DNA of 64,000 nucleotides from positions 41,982,490-42,046,489 of the forward strand of contig NC_090709.1 in NCBI RefSeq assembly GCF_040954835.1, written 5' to 3'. The DNA comes from Lepisosteus oculatus. Its lineage: Eukaryota > Chordata > Actinopteri > Semionotiformes > Lepisosteidae. The notes below the pieces were generated by a model. That model was not told the origin of the DNA. It worked only from the letters and a program-made list of their open reading frames with translations, and made no database searches. Shown here in pieces: positions 62,601 to 64,000 of the stretch (within the stretch, counting starts at the first letter, position 1; the number at the start of each line of letters is the position of its first letter). Both the position numbers and the translations under genes were made by a program.

Positions 62601-64000
62601 TAACCTCATGATGACCACAGCACAGAACTAAGGCACTGGAGGTGCATGTTCATACTCCCAGCGCGAAGGGAAAGACCAGGTAAAAAAAAAACCAAAACCA
62701 GATGGACTAGAACTGGGGAAAAATAAATTGTGCCTAAACAGTTAGGGGCAGGAGGGAGAAGACTTTTTTTTTAGTACAGCCTATCTTCACCACCCACATC
62801 AGAAAACCATGAACACGTCTTTCCCACCTCTCTAACACCCACCCCTCCACTGACTTCATCTCCCCCCCTCACAGGGGGTGGCCCTGTGCCATCTTATGTT
62901 CCCCTCTTTGAACACCTCGATCGCTTTTGCTTTATTAACGAGCAGCAACCAGGGGTCAAAAGGACTTCAGCTGAAGCCTCACCCAGTGAGATAATGTAAA
63001 ACACAGGAAACAGCTCAGGCCAGGAACAGGTCAACACCTAAAAACTTATAAAAACAGTAGGAGGCCTGTTTGTCCATTACAGCACCATACTGGCAACTGG
63101 ACAACTGAGCATTGAAAGAGTAGCAAGAGTTTAGTACAGACAACTGGCCCATTCCCAATAGAACAGGTCAGACTTACCCCTCCCCAGCTGCAATTACAAT
63201 ACAGTAGGGATGATAGATTACAATAGAGCAGGTATGTGTAGGGTATTACAACCCACATCGACAAACCACAGTACAATATTACATTACACACCTTTAACTA
63301 TGCCAATTAAGTACAGTTGATAGTGTGGGACACAAGTCTAAGTAATACACTACAATACAGTAAACACTGTACAGGGGATAGTTCATACATTGGTATAAAA
63401 CACGAGTACAGGTGACAGATTTAGACATAAATCAGTATTACACCACAGCATAGTACACAGGTCAGAGTATTACAACACAATACAGACAACACAGCACTAC
63501 ACTACAGCAGGCTGTACATTACAATCAAGTACAGGTTATAGGTTCAGCTAGAAATCTATGTTACATTCACATACAGTAACAAGGGTGACTGTTCAGTAAC
63601 TAAGCAGGAATATGACAGAACAGCACAGGTGACAGTTTTAACCATAAGTATTACAACACAACAGCAGTAACAGTTCACATAATAGCACAATACAGGTTGG
63701 AGAATTACAATCAAGTACCGCTGACGTTTTGCAACAATCCACAATCTGTATTACACAGAAATACAGTACAGAGACTTGAGTGTTACAACATTGTACAAGG
63801 AACAGTTTAGTACAGCAGTCCTTGTATTACAACACAGTACACAGCTCTGAGCATTAATAAACAGTACAAGTGACAGTTCAACACGCCACTCTTCAATTTC
63901 ACAACAGCACAGTACACAGGACTGAGTGTTACAACACAGATCAACGAGAGGGCTACATCTGCTTGTGGAGGCAGCAAAGGAACAAGGCCAACTTTCTCAC
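59610..64000 (-). repeat. Right arm of large inverted duplication
   Basis: Mirror of 54830-59510; runs past the window end, so the full arm length is unknown. Its outer part (63050-64000) is the reverse complement of the gtcacctgtactgtgttgta repeat of the left arm. Confidence 0.85.
60295..60900 (+). repeat. tRNA-like SINE modules near palindrome centre (right)
   Basis: The best tRNA-like piece is 60485-60560: gtggctctgtggaagagctc as D-arm, a five-pair anticodon stem (cctct/agagg) with loop gtatcag, then ggttcaaatcc. The T-stem has mismatches, so a tRNA pseudogene or SINE is likelier than a working tRNA. Confidence 0.55.

Noticed and set aside
54830-64000. Palindrome as pure assembly foldback
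   Set aside because: Arms differ by about 3-20% with indels, so they are distinct sequences; a misjoin of two real copies is still possible and is listed as a check.

Overview
The window looks like ray-finned fish nuclear DNA. The clues are an L2-clade LINE, other fish-type LINE 3' ends, tRNA-derived and 5S rRNA-derived SINEs, GT-AG spliced phase-1 immune exons, and a tandem C-type lectin of the kind known from bony fishes. A non-teleost such as a gar or bowfin is only a guess. By eye, tandem repeats and retroelements fill well over half of the window. There are no prokaryotic features.

Two spliced immune-type genes can be rebuilt, both on the minus strand. (1) At 22671-27625, five exons whose phases join without conflict encode a 331-residue secreted protein: signal peptide, a C-type lectin domain with EPN and WND calcium-site motifs, a second lectin domain without them, a short C-terminal module and a glycine-rich tail. 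(2) At 7300-14526, exons encode a signal peptide, a V-type Ig domain, two duplicated Ig-like domains that lost the canonical cysteines, and a transmembrane exon. The cytoplasmic tail of that exon is made of 26-residue repeats encoded by a 78-bp minisatellite. An alternative transmembrane end exon may lie at 11875-12050. First coding exon not found for gene 2. Both genes are riddled with SINEs, some ending only a few to about 40 bases from splice sites.

Layout. 1-6600: tandem repeats, SINEs and a LINE reverse-transcriptase remnant split by a minisatellite. 6600-14700: Ig gene. 14700-22600: retroelements and a VNTR that expanded inside a SINE. 22600-27700: lectin gene. 27700-34600: further VNTRs, a nested LINE/SINE and a 66-bp array. 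34600-37100: the most unique-looking DNA, with one unrecognised candidate exon. 37835-44390: a 6.5-kb G-rich minisatellite. 44400-51600: diverged segmental duplication plus arrays carrying 3' splice-site-like motifs. 51650-55650: degenerate AT-rich higher-order repeats. 54830-64000: a large inverted duplication (palindrome) with its centre near 59560, running off the window.

The two genes may form part of an immune-receptor cluster, both transcribed towards lower coordinates and about 8 kb apart. Nothing in the sequence shows that they are co-regulated. The very long open frames at 37740-44426 are repeat artefacts, not genes.
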